A stretch of DNA of 64,000 bases from Hydractinia symbiolongicarpus (Eukaryota; Cnidaria; Hydrozoa; Anthoathecata; Hydractiniidae), in assembly GCF_029227915.1 (NCBI RefSeq), contig NC_079876.1, positions 39,849,828 to 39,913,827 of the forward strand. The letters are read 5' to 3'. Shown piece after piece: positions 12,791 through 23,880 of this stretch (position 1 is the first letter of the stretch; each line of letters begins with the position of its first letter). The notes below the pieces were generated by a model. It worked only from the letters and a program-made list of their open reading frames with translations, did not search any database and was not told where the DNA came from. The position numbers and the translations under genes are program-made.

Positions 12791-14690
12791 CTCATGCGTT
12801 TTAGTGTTGAAAAAATAATTTAAAAAATCGTTCGGGAAATGAGTTTACACCCTGGGTACTTTCTTTGTATACTTTTGACTATACGGGCCGAGTCCGGGAT
12901 TTACGGGAAGTCGCGGGTTTTCGTTTGCCGGCGATTAAACTTCTTTTATTCAGCGTCTCATCAAAAATGAAAACATTTTTAAAAACTACAAGTCTCATGG
13001 GCTTTAGTGGTGAAATAATAATTTAAAAAATCGTTCTGGAAATGAGTTTACACCCTGGGTACTATCTTTGTATACTTTTGACTATACGGGCCGAGTCCGG
13101 GATTTACGGGAAATCGCAGGTTTTCGTTTGCCGGAGATTAAACTTCTTTTATTCAGCGTCTCATCGAAAATGAAAACATTTTTGAAAACTACAAGTCTCA
13201 TGCGTTTTAGTGGTGAAAATATAATTTAAAAAATCGTTCGGGAAATGGGTTTACTCCCTGGGTACTTTCTTTGTATACTTTTGACTATACGGGCCGAGTC
13301 CGGGATTTACGGGAAGTCGCGGGTTTTCGTTTGCCGGCGATTAAACTTCTTTTATTCAGGGTCTCATCAAAAATGAAAACAAATTTGAAAACTGCTAGTC
13401 TCATGCGTTTTAGTGGTGAAAAAATAATTCAAAAAATCGTTCGTGAAATGAGTTTACTTCCTGGGTACTTTCTTTGTATACTTTTGACTATACGGGCCGA
13501 GTCCGGGATTTACGGGAAGTCGCGGGTTTTCGTTTGCCGGCGATTAAACTTCTTTTATTCAGCGTCTCATCAAAAATGAAAACATTTTTAAAAACTACAA
13601 GTCTCATGGGCTTTAGTGGTGAAATAATAATTTAAAAAATCGTTTGGGAAATAAGTTTACTCCCTGGGTACTTTCTTTGTATACTTTTGACTTTACGGGC
13701 CGAGTCCGGGATTTACGGGAAATCGCAGGTTTTCGTTTGCCGGCGATTAAACTTCTTTTATTCAGCGTCTCATCAAATATGAAAACATTTTTAAAAACTA
13801 CAAGTCTCATGCGTTTTAGTGGTGAAAAAATAAATTAAAAAATCGTTCGGGAAATGACTTTACTCCCTGGGTACTTTCTTTGTATACTTTTGACTATACG
13901 GGCCAAGCCGGGATTAACGGGAAATCGCGGGTTTTCGTTTGCCGGCGATTAAACTTCTTTTATTCAGTGTCTCATCAAAAATGAAAACAATTTTGAAAAC
14001 TACAAGTCTTATGCGTTTTAGTAGTGAAAAAATAATTTAAAAAATCGTTCTGGAAATGAGTTTACTCACAGGGTACTTTTTTTGTAAACATTCAACTATA
14101 CGGGCCAAGCCCGGGATTTACGGGAAATCGCGGGTTTTCGTTTGTCGGCGATTAAACCTCTTTCATTAAGCGTCTCATCAAAAATGAAAGCATTTCTAAA
14201 AACTACAAGTCTCATGCGTTTTAGTATGAAAAAAAAATTTAAAAAATCGTTCGGGAAATGAGTTTACTCCCTGGGTACTTTCTTTGTATACTTTTGACTA
14301 TACGGGCCAAGCCCGGGATTTACGGGAAATCGCGGTTTTTCGTTTGCCGGCGATTAAATTTATTTTGTTCAGCGTCTCATCAAAAATGAAAACATTTTTG
14401 AAAACTACAAGTCTCATGCGTTTTAGTGGTGAAAAATAATTTAAAAAATCGTTCGGAAAATTAGTTTACTCCCTGGGTACTTTCTTTGTATACTTTTGAC
14501 TATACCGGTCGAGTCTGGGATTTACGGGAAATTGCGGGTTTTCGTTTGCCAGCTATTAAACTTTTTTTATTCAGCGTCCCATCAAAAATGGAAACATTTT
14601 TGAAAACTACAAGTCTCATGCGTTTTAGTGGTGAAAAAATAATATAAAAAATCGTTTTGAAAATGAGTTTACTCACACGGTACTTTCTTT
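12790..14690 (+). repeat. Forward monomers echoing the 5.7-8.0 kb region
   Basis: Rare variants near the inner right arm reappear: AAAACAAATTTG with GCTAGTCTC at 7,493 and 13,376 (5,883 bp apart, about 29 monomers), CGTGAAATG with TTACTTCCTGG at about 7,560 and 13,440, and a GTTTGGGAAAT unit at about 7,760 and 13,642. From 13,800 to 14,440 the succession of units resembles the palindrome spacer. No gene is seen. Confidence 0.6.
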
Positions 14691-16250
14691 GTATACATTC
14701 GACTATACGGGCCAAGCCCAGGATTTACGGGAAATCGCGGGTTTATGTTTGCCGGCGATTAAACCACTTTCATTAAGCGTCTCATCAAAAATGAAAACAT
14801 TTCTGAAAACTACTAGTCTCATGCGTTTTAGTGTTGAAAAAATAATTCAAAAAATCGTTCGGGAAATGAGTTTACTCCCTGGGTACTTTCTTTGTATACT
14901 TTTGACTATGCGGGCCAAGCCCGGGATTTACGGGAAATGGCGTGTTTTTGTTTGCCGGCGATTAAACTTCTTTTATCCAGTGTCTCATCAAAAATGAAAA
15001 CATTTTTGAAAACTACAAGTCTCATGGGCTTTAGTGGTGAAATAATAATTTAAAATATCGTTCTGGAAATGAGTTTACACCCTGGGTACTATCTTTGTAT
15101 ACTTTTGACTATATGGGTCGAGTCCGGGATTTACGGGAAATCGCAGGTTTTCGTTTGCCGGCGATTAAACTTCTTTTATTCAGCGTCTCATCAAAAATGA
15201 AAACATTTTTGAAAACTACAAGTCTCATGAGTTTTAGTGGTGAAAATATAATTTAAAAAATCGTTCGGGAAATGAGTTTACTCCCTGGGTACTTTCTTTG
15301 TATACTTTTAATTATATGGTCCGAGTCCAGGGTTTACGGGAAATGGCGGGTTTTCGTTTGCCAGCATTAAACTTTTTTTATTCAGCGTCTCATCAAAAAT
15401 GAAAACATTTTTGAAAACTACAAGTCTCGTGCGTTTTAGTGGTGAAAAAATAATATAAAAAATCGTTCGGGAAATGAGTTTACTCCCTGGGTACTTTTAT
15501 TGTATACTTTTGACTATGCGGGCCAAGCCCGGGATTTACGGGAAATGGCGTGTTTTCTTTTGCCGGCGATTGAACTTCTTTTATCCAGTGTCTCATCAAA
15601 AATGAAAACATTTTTGAAAACTACAAGTCTCATGGGCTTTAGTCATGAAATAATAATTTAAAAAATCGTTCTGGAAATGAGTTTACACCCTGGGTACTAT
15701 CTTTGTATACTTTTGACTATACGGGTCTAGTCCGGGATTTACGGGAAATCGCAGGTTTTCGTTTGCCGGCGATTAAACTTCTTTTATTCAGCGTCTCATC
15801 AAAAATGAAAACATTTTTGAAAACTACAAGTCTCATGCGTTTTAGTGGTGAAAATATAATTTAAAAAATCGTTCGGGAAATGAGTTTACTCCCTGGGTAC
15901 TTTCTTTGTATACTTTTAATTATACATGCCGAGTCCAGGGTTTACAAGAAATGGCGGGTTTTCGTTTGCCGGCATTAAACTTCTTTTATTCAGCGTCTCA
16001 TCAAAAATGAAAACATTTTTGAAAACTACAAGTCTCATGCGTTTTAGTGGTGAAAAAATAATATAAAAAATCGTTCGGGAAATGAGTTTACTCCCTGGGT
16101 ACTTTCCTTGTATACTTTTGACTATGCGGGCCAAGCCCGGGATTTACGGGAAATGGCGTGTTTTCGTTTGCCGGCGATTAAACTTCTTTTATCCAGTGTC
16201 TCATCAAAAATAAAAACATTTTTGAAAACTACAAGTCTCATGCGTTTTAG
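14690..16250 (+). repeat. 608-bp (3-monomer) higher-order repeat
   Basis: The variant TGACTATGCGGGCCAAG with GGCGTGTTTT recurs at 14,903, 15,511 and 16,119, each 608 bp apart. The missing base relative to 609 lies in monomers reading GCCAGCATTAAAC or GCCGGCATTAAAC. Adjacent units carry TTAATTATA and CCAGGGTTTAC, which also recur with this period. Confidence 0.8.
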
Positions 16251-18080
16251 TGCTGAAAAGATAATTTAAAAAATCGTTTTGGAAATGAGTTTACTCACAG
16301 GGTACTTTCTTTGTATACATTCGACTATACGGCCAAGTCCGGGATTTACGGGAAATCGCGGGTTTTCGTTTGCCGGCGATTAAACCACTTTCATTAAGCG
16401 TCTCATCAAAATTGAAAACATTTTTGAAAATTACAAGTCTCATGCGTTTTAGTGGTGGAAAAATAATTTAAAAAATCGTTCGGGAAATGAGTTATCTCCC
16501 TGGGTACTTTCTTTGTATACTTTTGATTATACGGCCGAGTCCGGGGTTTACGGGAAATGGCGGGTTTTCGTTTGCCGACAATTAAACTTCTTTTATTCAG
16601 CGTCTCATCAAAAATGAAAACATTTTTAAAAACTACAAGTCTCATGCGTTTTAGTGGTGAAAAAATAATTTAAAAAATCGTTCGGGAAATGAGTTTACTC
16701 CCTGGGTACTTTCTTTGTTTACTTTTGACTATACGGGCCGAGTCCGGGATTTACGGGAAGACGCGGGTTTTCGTTTGCCGGCGATTAAACTTCTTTTATT
16801 CAGCGTCTCATCAAAAACTAAAACATTTTTAAAAACTACAAGTCTCATGGCCTTTAGTGGTGAAATAATAATTTAAAAAATCGTTCGGGAAATGAGTTTA
16901 CACCCTGGGTACTTTCTTTGTATACTTTTGACTATACGGGCCGAGTCCAGGATTTACGGGAAATCGCAAGTTTTCGTTTGCCGGCGATTAAACTTATTTT
17001 ATTCAGCGTCTCATCAAAAATGAAAACATTTTTAAAAACTACAAGTCTCATGGGTTTTAGTGGCGAAAAAATAATTTAAAAAATCGTTCTGGAAATGAGT
17101 TTACACCCTGGGTACTTTCTTTGTATACTTTTGACTATACGGGCCGAGTCGGGGGTTTACGGGAAATGGCGGGTTTTCGTTTGCCGGCGATTAAACTTCT
17201 TTTATTCAGCATCTCATCAATCGAAAACTACAAGTCTCATGCGTTTTAGTGGTGAAAAAATAATTTAAAAATCCGTTCGGGAAATGAGTTTACACCCTGG
17301 GTACTTTCTTTGTATACTTTTGACTATACGGGCCGAGTCCGGGATTTACGGGAAATCGCAGGTTTTCGTTTGCCGGCGATTAAACTTCTTTCATTCAGCG
17401 TCTTATCAAAAATGAAAACATTTTTGAAAACTACAAGTCTCATGCGTTTTAGTGGTGAAAAAATAATTTAAAAAATCGTTTTGGAAATGAGTTTACTCAC
17501 AGGGTACTTTCTTTTTATACATTCGACTATACGGCCAAGTCCGGGATTTACAGGAAATCGCGGGTTTTCGTTTGCCGGCGATTAAACCACTTTCATTAAG
17601 CGTCTCATCAAAATTGAAAACATTTTTGAAAATTAGAAGTCTCATGCGTTTTAGTGGTGGAAAAATAATTTAAAAAATCGTTCGGGAAATGAGTTATCTC
17701 CCTGGGTACTTTCTTTGTATACTTTTGATTATACGGCCGAGTCCGGGGTTTACGGGAAATGGCGGGTTTTCGTTTGCCGACAATTAAACTTCTTTTATTC
17801 AGCGTCTCATCAAAAATGAAAACATTTTTAAAAACTACAAGTCTCATGCGTTTTAGTGGTGAAAAAATAATTTAAAAAATCGTCCGGGAAGTGAGTTTAC
17901 TCCCTGGGTACTTTCTTTGTTTACTTTTGACTATACGGGCCGAGTCCGGGATTTACGGGAAGACGCGGGTTTTCGTTTGCCGGCGATTAAACTTCTTTTA
18001 TTCAGCGTCTCATCAAAAACTAAAACATTTTTAAAAACTACAAGTCTCATGGCCTTTAGTGGTGAAAAAATAATTTAAAA
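16250..18080 (+). repeat. 1,202-bp tandem duplication (6 monomers minus 16 bp)
   Basis: Units with ATACGGCCAAGTCC, GAGTTATCTCCC and GCCGACAATTAAAC occur in the same order at about 16,330-16,590 and 17,530-17,790, 1,202 bp apart. Six monomers would be 1,218 bp; the shortfall is explained by the 16-bp deletion at 17,220/17,221. Confidence 0.8.
17211..17230 (+). repeat. Monomer with a 16-bp deletion that removes the hairpin
   Basis: The usual CTCATCAAAAATGAAAAC context reads CTCATCAATCGAAAAC here. About 16 bases covering the AAAATG-AAAA-CATTTT core are gone. I found no second copy of this exact junction in the window. Confidence 0.8.
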
Positions 18081-19872
18081 ATCCGTTCGGGAAATGAGTT
18101 TACACCCTGGGTACTTTCTTTGTATACTTTTGACTATACGGGCCGAGTCCGGGATTTACGGGAAATCGCAGGTTTTCGTTTGCCGGCGATTAAACTTCTT
18201 TCATTCAGCGTCTTATCAAAAATGAAAACATTTTTGAAAACTACAAGTCTCATGCGTTTTAGTGGTGAAAAAATAATTTAAAAAATCGTTCGGGAAATGA
18301 GTTTACTCCCTGGGTACTTTCTTTGTATACTTTTGATTATACGGGCCGAGTCCGGGGTTTACGGGAAATGGCGGGTTTTCGTTTGCCGGCGATTAAACTT
18401 CCTTTAATCAGCGTCTCATTAAAAATGAAGACATTTTTGAAAACTACAAGTCTCATGCGTTTTAGTGGTGAAAAGATAATTTAAAAAATCGTTTTGGAAA
18501 TGAGTTTACTCACAGGGTAATTTCTTTGTATACATTCGACTATACGGGCCAAGCCCGGGATTTACGGGAAATCGCGGGTTTTCGTTTCCCGGCGATTTAA
18601 CCACTTTCATTAAGCGTCTCATCAAAAATGAAAACATTTCTGAAAACTACAAGTCTCTTGCGTTTTAGTGGTGAAAAAATAATTTAAAAAATCGTTCGGG
18701 AAATGAGTTTACTCCCTGGGTACTTTCTTTGTATACTTTTGACTATACGGGCCGAGTCCGGGATTTACGGGAAATTGCGGGTTTTCGTTTGCCGGCGATT
18801 AAACTTCTTTTATTCAGCGTCTCATCAAAAATGAAAACATTTTTAAAAACTACAAGTCTCATGGGCGTAAGTGGTGAAATAATAATTTAAAAAATCGTTT
18901 GGGAAATTAGTTTACTCCCTGGGTACTATCTTTGTATACTTTTGACTATACGGCCCAAGCCCGGGATTTACGGGAAATCGCGGGTTTTCGTTTGCCGGCG
19001 ATTAAACTTCTTTTATTCAGCGTCTCATCAAAAATGAAAACATTTTCGAAAACTACAAGTCTTATGCGTTTTAGTGGTGAAAAAATAATTTAAAAAATCG
19101 TTCGGGAAATGAGTTTACTCCCTGGGTACTTTCTTTGTATACTTTTGACTATACGGGCCGAGTCCGGGATTTACGGGAAATCGCGGGTTTTCGTTTGCCG
19201 GCGATTAAACCTCTTTCATTAAGCGTCTCATCAAAAATGAAAACATTTTTGAAAACTACAAGTCTCATGCGTTTTAGTGGTGAAAAAATAATTTAAAAAA
19301 TCGTTCGGGAAATGAGTTTACTCCCTGGGTACTTTCTTTGTATACTTTTGATTATACGAGCCGAGTCCGGGGTTACGAGAAATGGCGGGTTTTCGTTTGC
19401 CGGCGATTAAACTTCCTTTATTCAGCGTCTCATTAAAAATGAAAACATATTTAAAAACTACAAGTCTCATGCGTTTTAGTGGTGAAAAGATAATTTAAAA
19501 AATCGTTTTGGAAATGAGTTTACTCACAGGGTAATTTCTTTGTATACATTCGACTATACGGGCCAAGCCCGGGATTTACGGGAAATCGCGGGTTTTCGTT
19601 TGCCGGCGATTTAACCACTTTCATTAAGCGTCTCATCAAAAATGAAAACTATTCTGAAAACTACAAGTCTCTTGCGTTTTAGTGGTGAAAAAATAATTTA
19701 AAAAATCGTTCGGGAAATGAGTTTACACCCCGGGTACTTTCTTTGTATACTTTTGACTATACGGGCCGAGTCCGGGATTTACGGGAAATCGCAGGTTTTC
19801 GTTTGCCGGCGATTAAACTTTTTTTATTCAGCGTCTCATCAAAAATGAAAACATTTTTGAAAACTACAAGTC

Positions 19873-20075
19873 TCATGCGTTTTAGTGGTGAAAAAATAAT
19901 TTAAAAAATCGTTCGGGAAATGAGTTTACACCCTGGGTACTTTCTTTGTATACTTTTGACTATACGGGCCGAGTCCGGGATTTACGGGAAATCGCAGGTT
20001 TTCGTTTGCCGGCGATTAAACTTCTTTTATTCAGGGTCTCATCAAAAATGAAAACATTTTTGAAAACTACAAGTC
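19873..20075 (+). repeat. Representative type A monomer (203 bp)
   Basis: A full-length forward unit chosen as reference. From its first base it shows: an A/T-rich stretch (about 20-38); a TCGGGAAAT box (41-49); a CTGGGTAC box (61-68); GTATAC (76-81); the type A signature CTTTTGAC (81-88) followed by CCGAGTCC; CGGG tetrads starting at 93, 104, 113 and 123; GCCGGCG (136-142); and near the end the hairpin CAAAAATG, AAAA, CATTTTTG (171-190). A hand count of a closely similar type A consensus gives 77 G+C of 203 bases and 13 CpG. Confidence 0.9.
20043..20062 (+). repeat. Conserved short hairpin of the monomer (example)
   Basis: CAAAAATG, loop AAAA, CATTTTTG: eight-base perfect arms. It is present in many type A monomers; units reading CATTTTTAAAAAC keep seven-base arms, and type B units with CATTTCTG lose it in part. 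One example is annotated here; it recurs about every 203 bp on whichever strand the monomer lies. Confidence 0.85.
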
Positions 20076-20321
20076 TCATGCGTTTTAGTGGTGAAAAAAT
20101 AATTTAAAAAATCGTTCGGGAAATGAGTTTACTCCCTGGGTACTTTCTTTGTATACTTTTGACTATGCGGGCCGAGTCCGGGGTTTACGGGAAATGGCGG
20201 GTTTTCGTTTGCCGGCGATTAAACTTCTTTTATTCAGGGTCTCATCAAAAATGAAAACATTTTTGAAAACTACAAGTCTCAAGCGTTTTAGTGGTGAAAA
20301 GATAATTTAAAAAATCGTTTT

Positions 20322-20463
20322 GGAAATGAGTTTACTCACTGGGTACTTTCCTTGTATACTTTTGACTATACGGGCCGAGTCCGGGATTTACGGGAAATGA
20401 GTTTACTCACTGGGTACTTTCCTTGTATACTTTTGACTATACGGGCCGAGTCCGGGATTTACG
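20322..20463 (+). repeat. 71-bp internal duplication making an oversized monomer
   Basis: GGAAATGAGTTTACTCACTG and the following TTCCTTGTATAC, CCGAGTCC and TTTACGG segment appear twice in direct succession; the GGAAATGA starts are 20,322 and 20,393, 71 bp apart. A normal monomer carries CGGGAAAT twice, about 71 bp apart (before GAG and before CGC), and the junction lies exactly at that shared motif, pointing to slippage or recombination between the two internal copies. Confidence 0.88.
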
Positions 20464-23410
20464 GGAAATCGCGGGTTTTCGTTTGCCGGCGATTAATTTT
20501 CTTTTATTCAGCGTCTCATCAAAAATGAAAACATTTTTAAAAACTACAAGTCTCATGGGCTTTAGTGGTGAAATAATAATTTAAAAAATCGTTTGGGAAA
20601 TGAGTTTACACCCCGGGTACTTTCTTTGTATACTTTTGACTATACGGGCCGAGTCCGGGATTTACGGGAAATCGCAGGTTTTCGTTTGCCGGCGATTAAA
20701 CCACTTTCATTAAGCGTCTCATCAAAAATGAAAACATTTCTGAAAACTACAAATCTCATGCGTTTTAGTGGTGAAAAAATAATTTAAAAATTCGTTCGGG
20801 AAATGAGTTTACTCACTGGGTACTTTCCTTGTATACTTTTGACTATACGGGCCGAGTCCGGGATTTACGGGAAATCGCGGGTTTTCGTTTGCCGGCGATT
20901 AAACTTCTTTTATTCAGCGTCTCATCAAAAATGAAAATATTTTTAAATACTACAAGTCTCATGGGCTTTAGTGGTGAAATAATAATTTAAAAAATCGTTC
21001 GGAAATGAGTTTACACCCTGGGTACTTTCTTTGTATACTTTTGACTATACGGGCCGAGTCCGGGATTTACGGGAAATCGCAGGTTTTCGTTTGCCGGCGA
21101 TTAAACTTTTTTTATTCAGCGTCTCATCAAAAATGAAAATATTTTTTTAAAACTACAAGTCTCATGCGTTTTAGTGGTGAAAAAATAATTTAAAAAATCG
21201 TTCGGGAAATGAGTTTACTCCCTGGGTACTTTCTTTGTATACTTTTGACTATACGGGCCGAGTCCGGGATTTACGGGAAATGGCGGGTTTCGTTTGCCGG
21301 CGATTAAACTTCTTTTATTCAGCGTCTCATCAAAAATGAAAATATTTTTAAATACTACAAGTCTCATGGGCTTTAGTGGTGAAATAATAATTTAAAAAAT
21401 CGTTCGAGAAATGAGTTTACACCCCGGGTACATTCTTTGTATACTTTTGACTATACGGGCCGAGTCCGGGATTTACGGGAAATCGCAGGTTTTCGTTTGC
21501 CGGCGATTAAACTTCTTTTATTCAGGGTCTCATCAAAAATGAAAACATTTTTGAAAAGTACAAGTCTCAAGCGTTTTAGTGGTGAAAAGATAATTTAAAA
21601 AATCGTTTTGGAAATGAGTTTACTCACAGGGTACTTTCTTTGTATACATTCGACTATACGGGCCAAGCCCGGGATTTACGGGAAATGGCGGGTTTTCGTT
21701 TGCCGGCGATTAAACCACTTTCATTAAGCGTCTCATCAAAAATGAAAACATTTCTGAAAACTACAAATCTCATGCGTTTTAGTGGTGAAAAAATAACTTA
21801 AAAATTCGTTCGGGAACTGAGTTTACTCACTGGGTACTTTCCTTGTATACTTTTGACTATACGGGCCGAGTCCGGGATTTACAGGAAATCGCGGGTTTTC
21901 GTTTGCCGGCGATTAAACTTCCTTTATTCAGCGTCTCATCAAAAATGAAAACATTTTTAAAAACTACAAGTCTCATGGGCTTTAGTGGTGAAATAATAAT
22001 TTAAAAAATCGTTTGGGAAATGAGTTTACTCCCTGGGTACTTTCTTTGTATACTTTTGACTATACGGGCCGCGTCCGGGGTTTACGGGAAATGGCGGGTT
22101 TTTGTTTGCCGGCGATTAAACTTCTTTTATTCAGCGTCTCATCAAAAATGAAAACATTTTTGAAAACTACAAGTCTCATGCGTTTTAGTGGTGAAAAAAT
22201 AATTTAAAAATCGTTCGGGAAATGAGTTTACTCCCTGGGTACTTTCTTTGTATACTTTTGACTATACGGTCCGAGTCCGGGATTTACGGGAAGTCGCGGG
22301 TTTTCGTTTGCCGGCGATTAAACTTCTTTTATTCAGCGTCTCATCAAAAATGAAAATATTTTTAAATACTACAAGTCTCATGCGTTTTAGTGGTGAAAAA
22401 ATAATTTAAAAAATCATTCGGGAAATGAGTTTACTTCCTGGGTACTTTCTTTGTATACTTTTGACTATGCGGGCCGAGTCCGGGGCTTACGGGAAATGGC
22501 GGGTTTTCGTTTGCCGGCGATTAAACCTCTTTTATTCAGGGTCTCATCAAAAATGAAAACATTTTTGAAAAGTACAAGTCTCAAGCGTTTTAGTGGTGAA
22601 AAGATAATTTAAAAAATCGTTTTGGAAATGAGTTTACTCACAGGGTACTTTCTTTGTATACATTCGACTATACGGGCCAAGCCCGGGATTTACGGGAAAT
22701 GGCGGGTTTTCGTTTGCCGGCGATTAAACCACTTTCATTAAGCGTCTCATCAAAAATGAAAACATTTCTGAAAACTACAAATCTCATGCGTTTTAGTGGT
22801 GAAAAAATAATTTAAAAATTCGTTCGGGAACTGAGTTTACTCACTGGGTACTTTCCTTTATTACTTTTGACTATACGGGTCGAGTCCGGGATTTACGGGA
22901 AATGCGGGTTTTCGTTTGCCGGCGATTAAACTTCTTTTATTCAGCGTCTCATCAAAAATGAAAACATTTTTAAAAACTACAAGTCTCATGGGCTTTAGTG
23001 GTGAAATAATAATTTAAAAAATCGTTTGGGAAATGAGTTTACTCCCTGGGTACTTTCTTTGTATAATTTTGACTATACGGGCCGAGTCCGGGGTTTACGG
23101 GAAATGGCGGGTTTTTGTTTGCCGGCGATTAAACTTCTTTTATTCAGCGTCTCATCAAAAATGAAAACATTTTTGAAAACTACAAGTCTCATGCGTTTTA
23201 GTGGTGAAAAAATAATTTAAAAAATCGTTCGGGAAATGAGTTTACTCCCTGGGTACTTTCTTTGTATACTTTTGACTATACGGGCCGAGTCCGGGATTTA
23301 CGGGAAGTCGCGGGTTTTCGTTTGCCGGCGATTAAACTTCTTTTATTCAGCGTCTCATCAAAAATGAAAATATTTTTAAATACTACAAGTCTCATGGGCT
23401 TTAGTGGTGA
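20464..23410 (+). repeat. Forward monomers with ~1,014-bp (5-monomer) period
   Basis: TTGAAAAGTACAAGTCTCAA occurs at 21,551 and 22,565, 1,014 bp apart, with matching units on either side (ATTTTTAAATACTACAAG, CACAAATCTCATGCG-like and GTTTTTGTTTGCC variants). Units with TTTTTAAATAC recur through 20.9-24.6 kb. No gene is seen. Confidence 0.7.
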
Positions 23411-23880
23411 AATAATAATTTAAAAAATCGTTCGGGAAATGAGTTTACACCCTGGGTACTTTCTTTGTATACTTTTGACTATACGGGCCGAGTCCGGGAT
23501 TTACGGGAAATCGCAGGTTTTCGTTTGCCGGCGATTGAACTTCTTTTATTCAGCGTCTCATCAAAAATGAAAACATTTTTGAAAACTACAAGTCTCATGC
23601 GTTTTAGTGGTGAAAAAATAATTTAAAAAATCGTTCGGGAAATGAGTTTACTCCCTGGGTACTTTCTTTGTATACTTTTGACTATGCGGGCCGAGTCCGG
23701 GGTTTACGGGAAATGGCGGGTTTTCGTTTGCCGGCGATTAAACTTCTTTCTTTCAGGGTCTCATCAAAAATTAAAACATTTTTAAAAACTACAAGTCTCA
23801 AGCGTTTTAGTGGTGAAAAGATAATTTAAAAAATCGTTTTGGAAATGAGTTTACTCACAGGGTACTTTCTTTGTATACTT

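Larger units (their letters stand above)
18080..20321 (+). repeat. Mixed forward monomers with a ~1,014-bp period
   Basis: CACAGGGTAATTTC units recur at 18,511 and 19,525 (1,014 bp, five monomers less one base), each followed by the variant GCGATTTAACC and then CTCTTGCG. Between them lie type A units. A dropped base near 19,371 (GGGGTTACGAG) accounts for the odd length. No gene is seen. Confidence 0.7.

Noticed and set aside
19949-19965. True CENP-B box
   Set aside because: TTCG and CGGG are six bases apart instead of seven in type B units, and type A units lack TTCG at this place (TTTTGAC).
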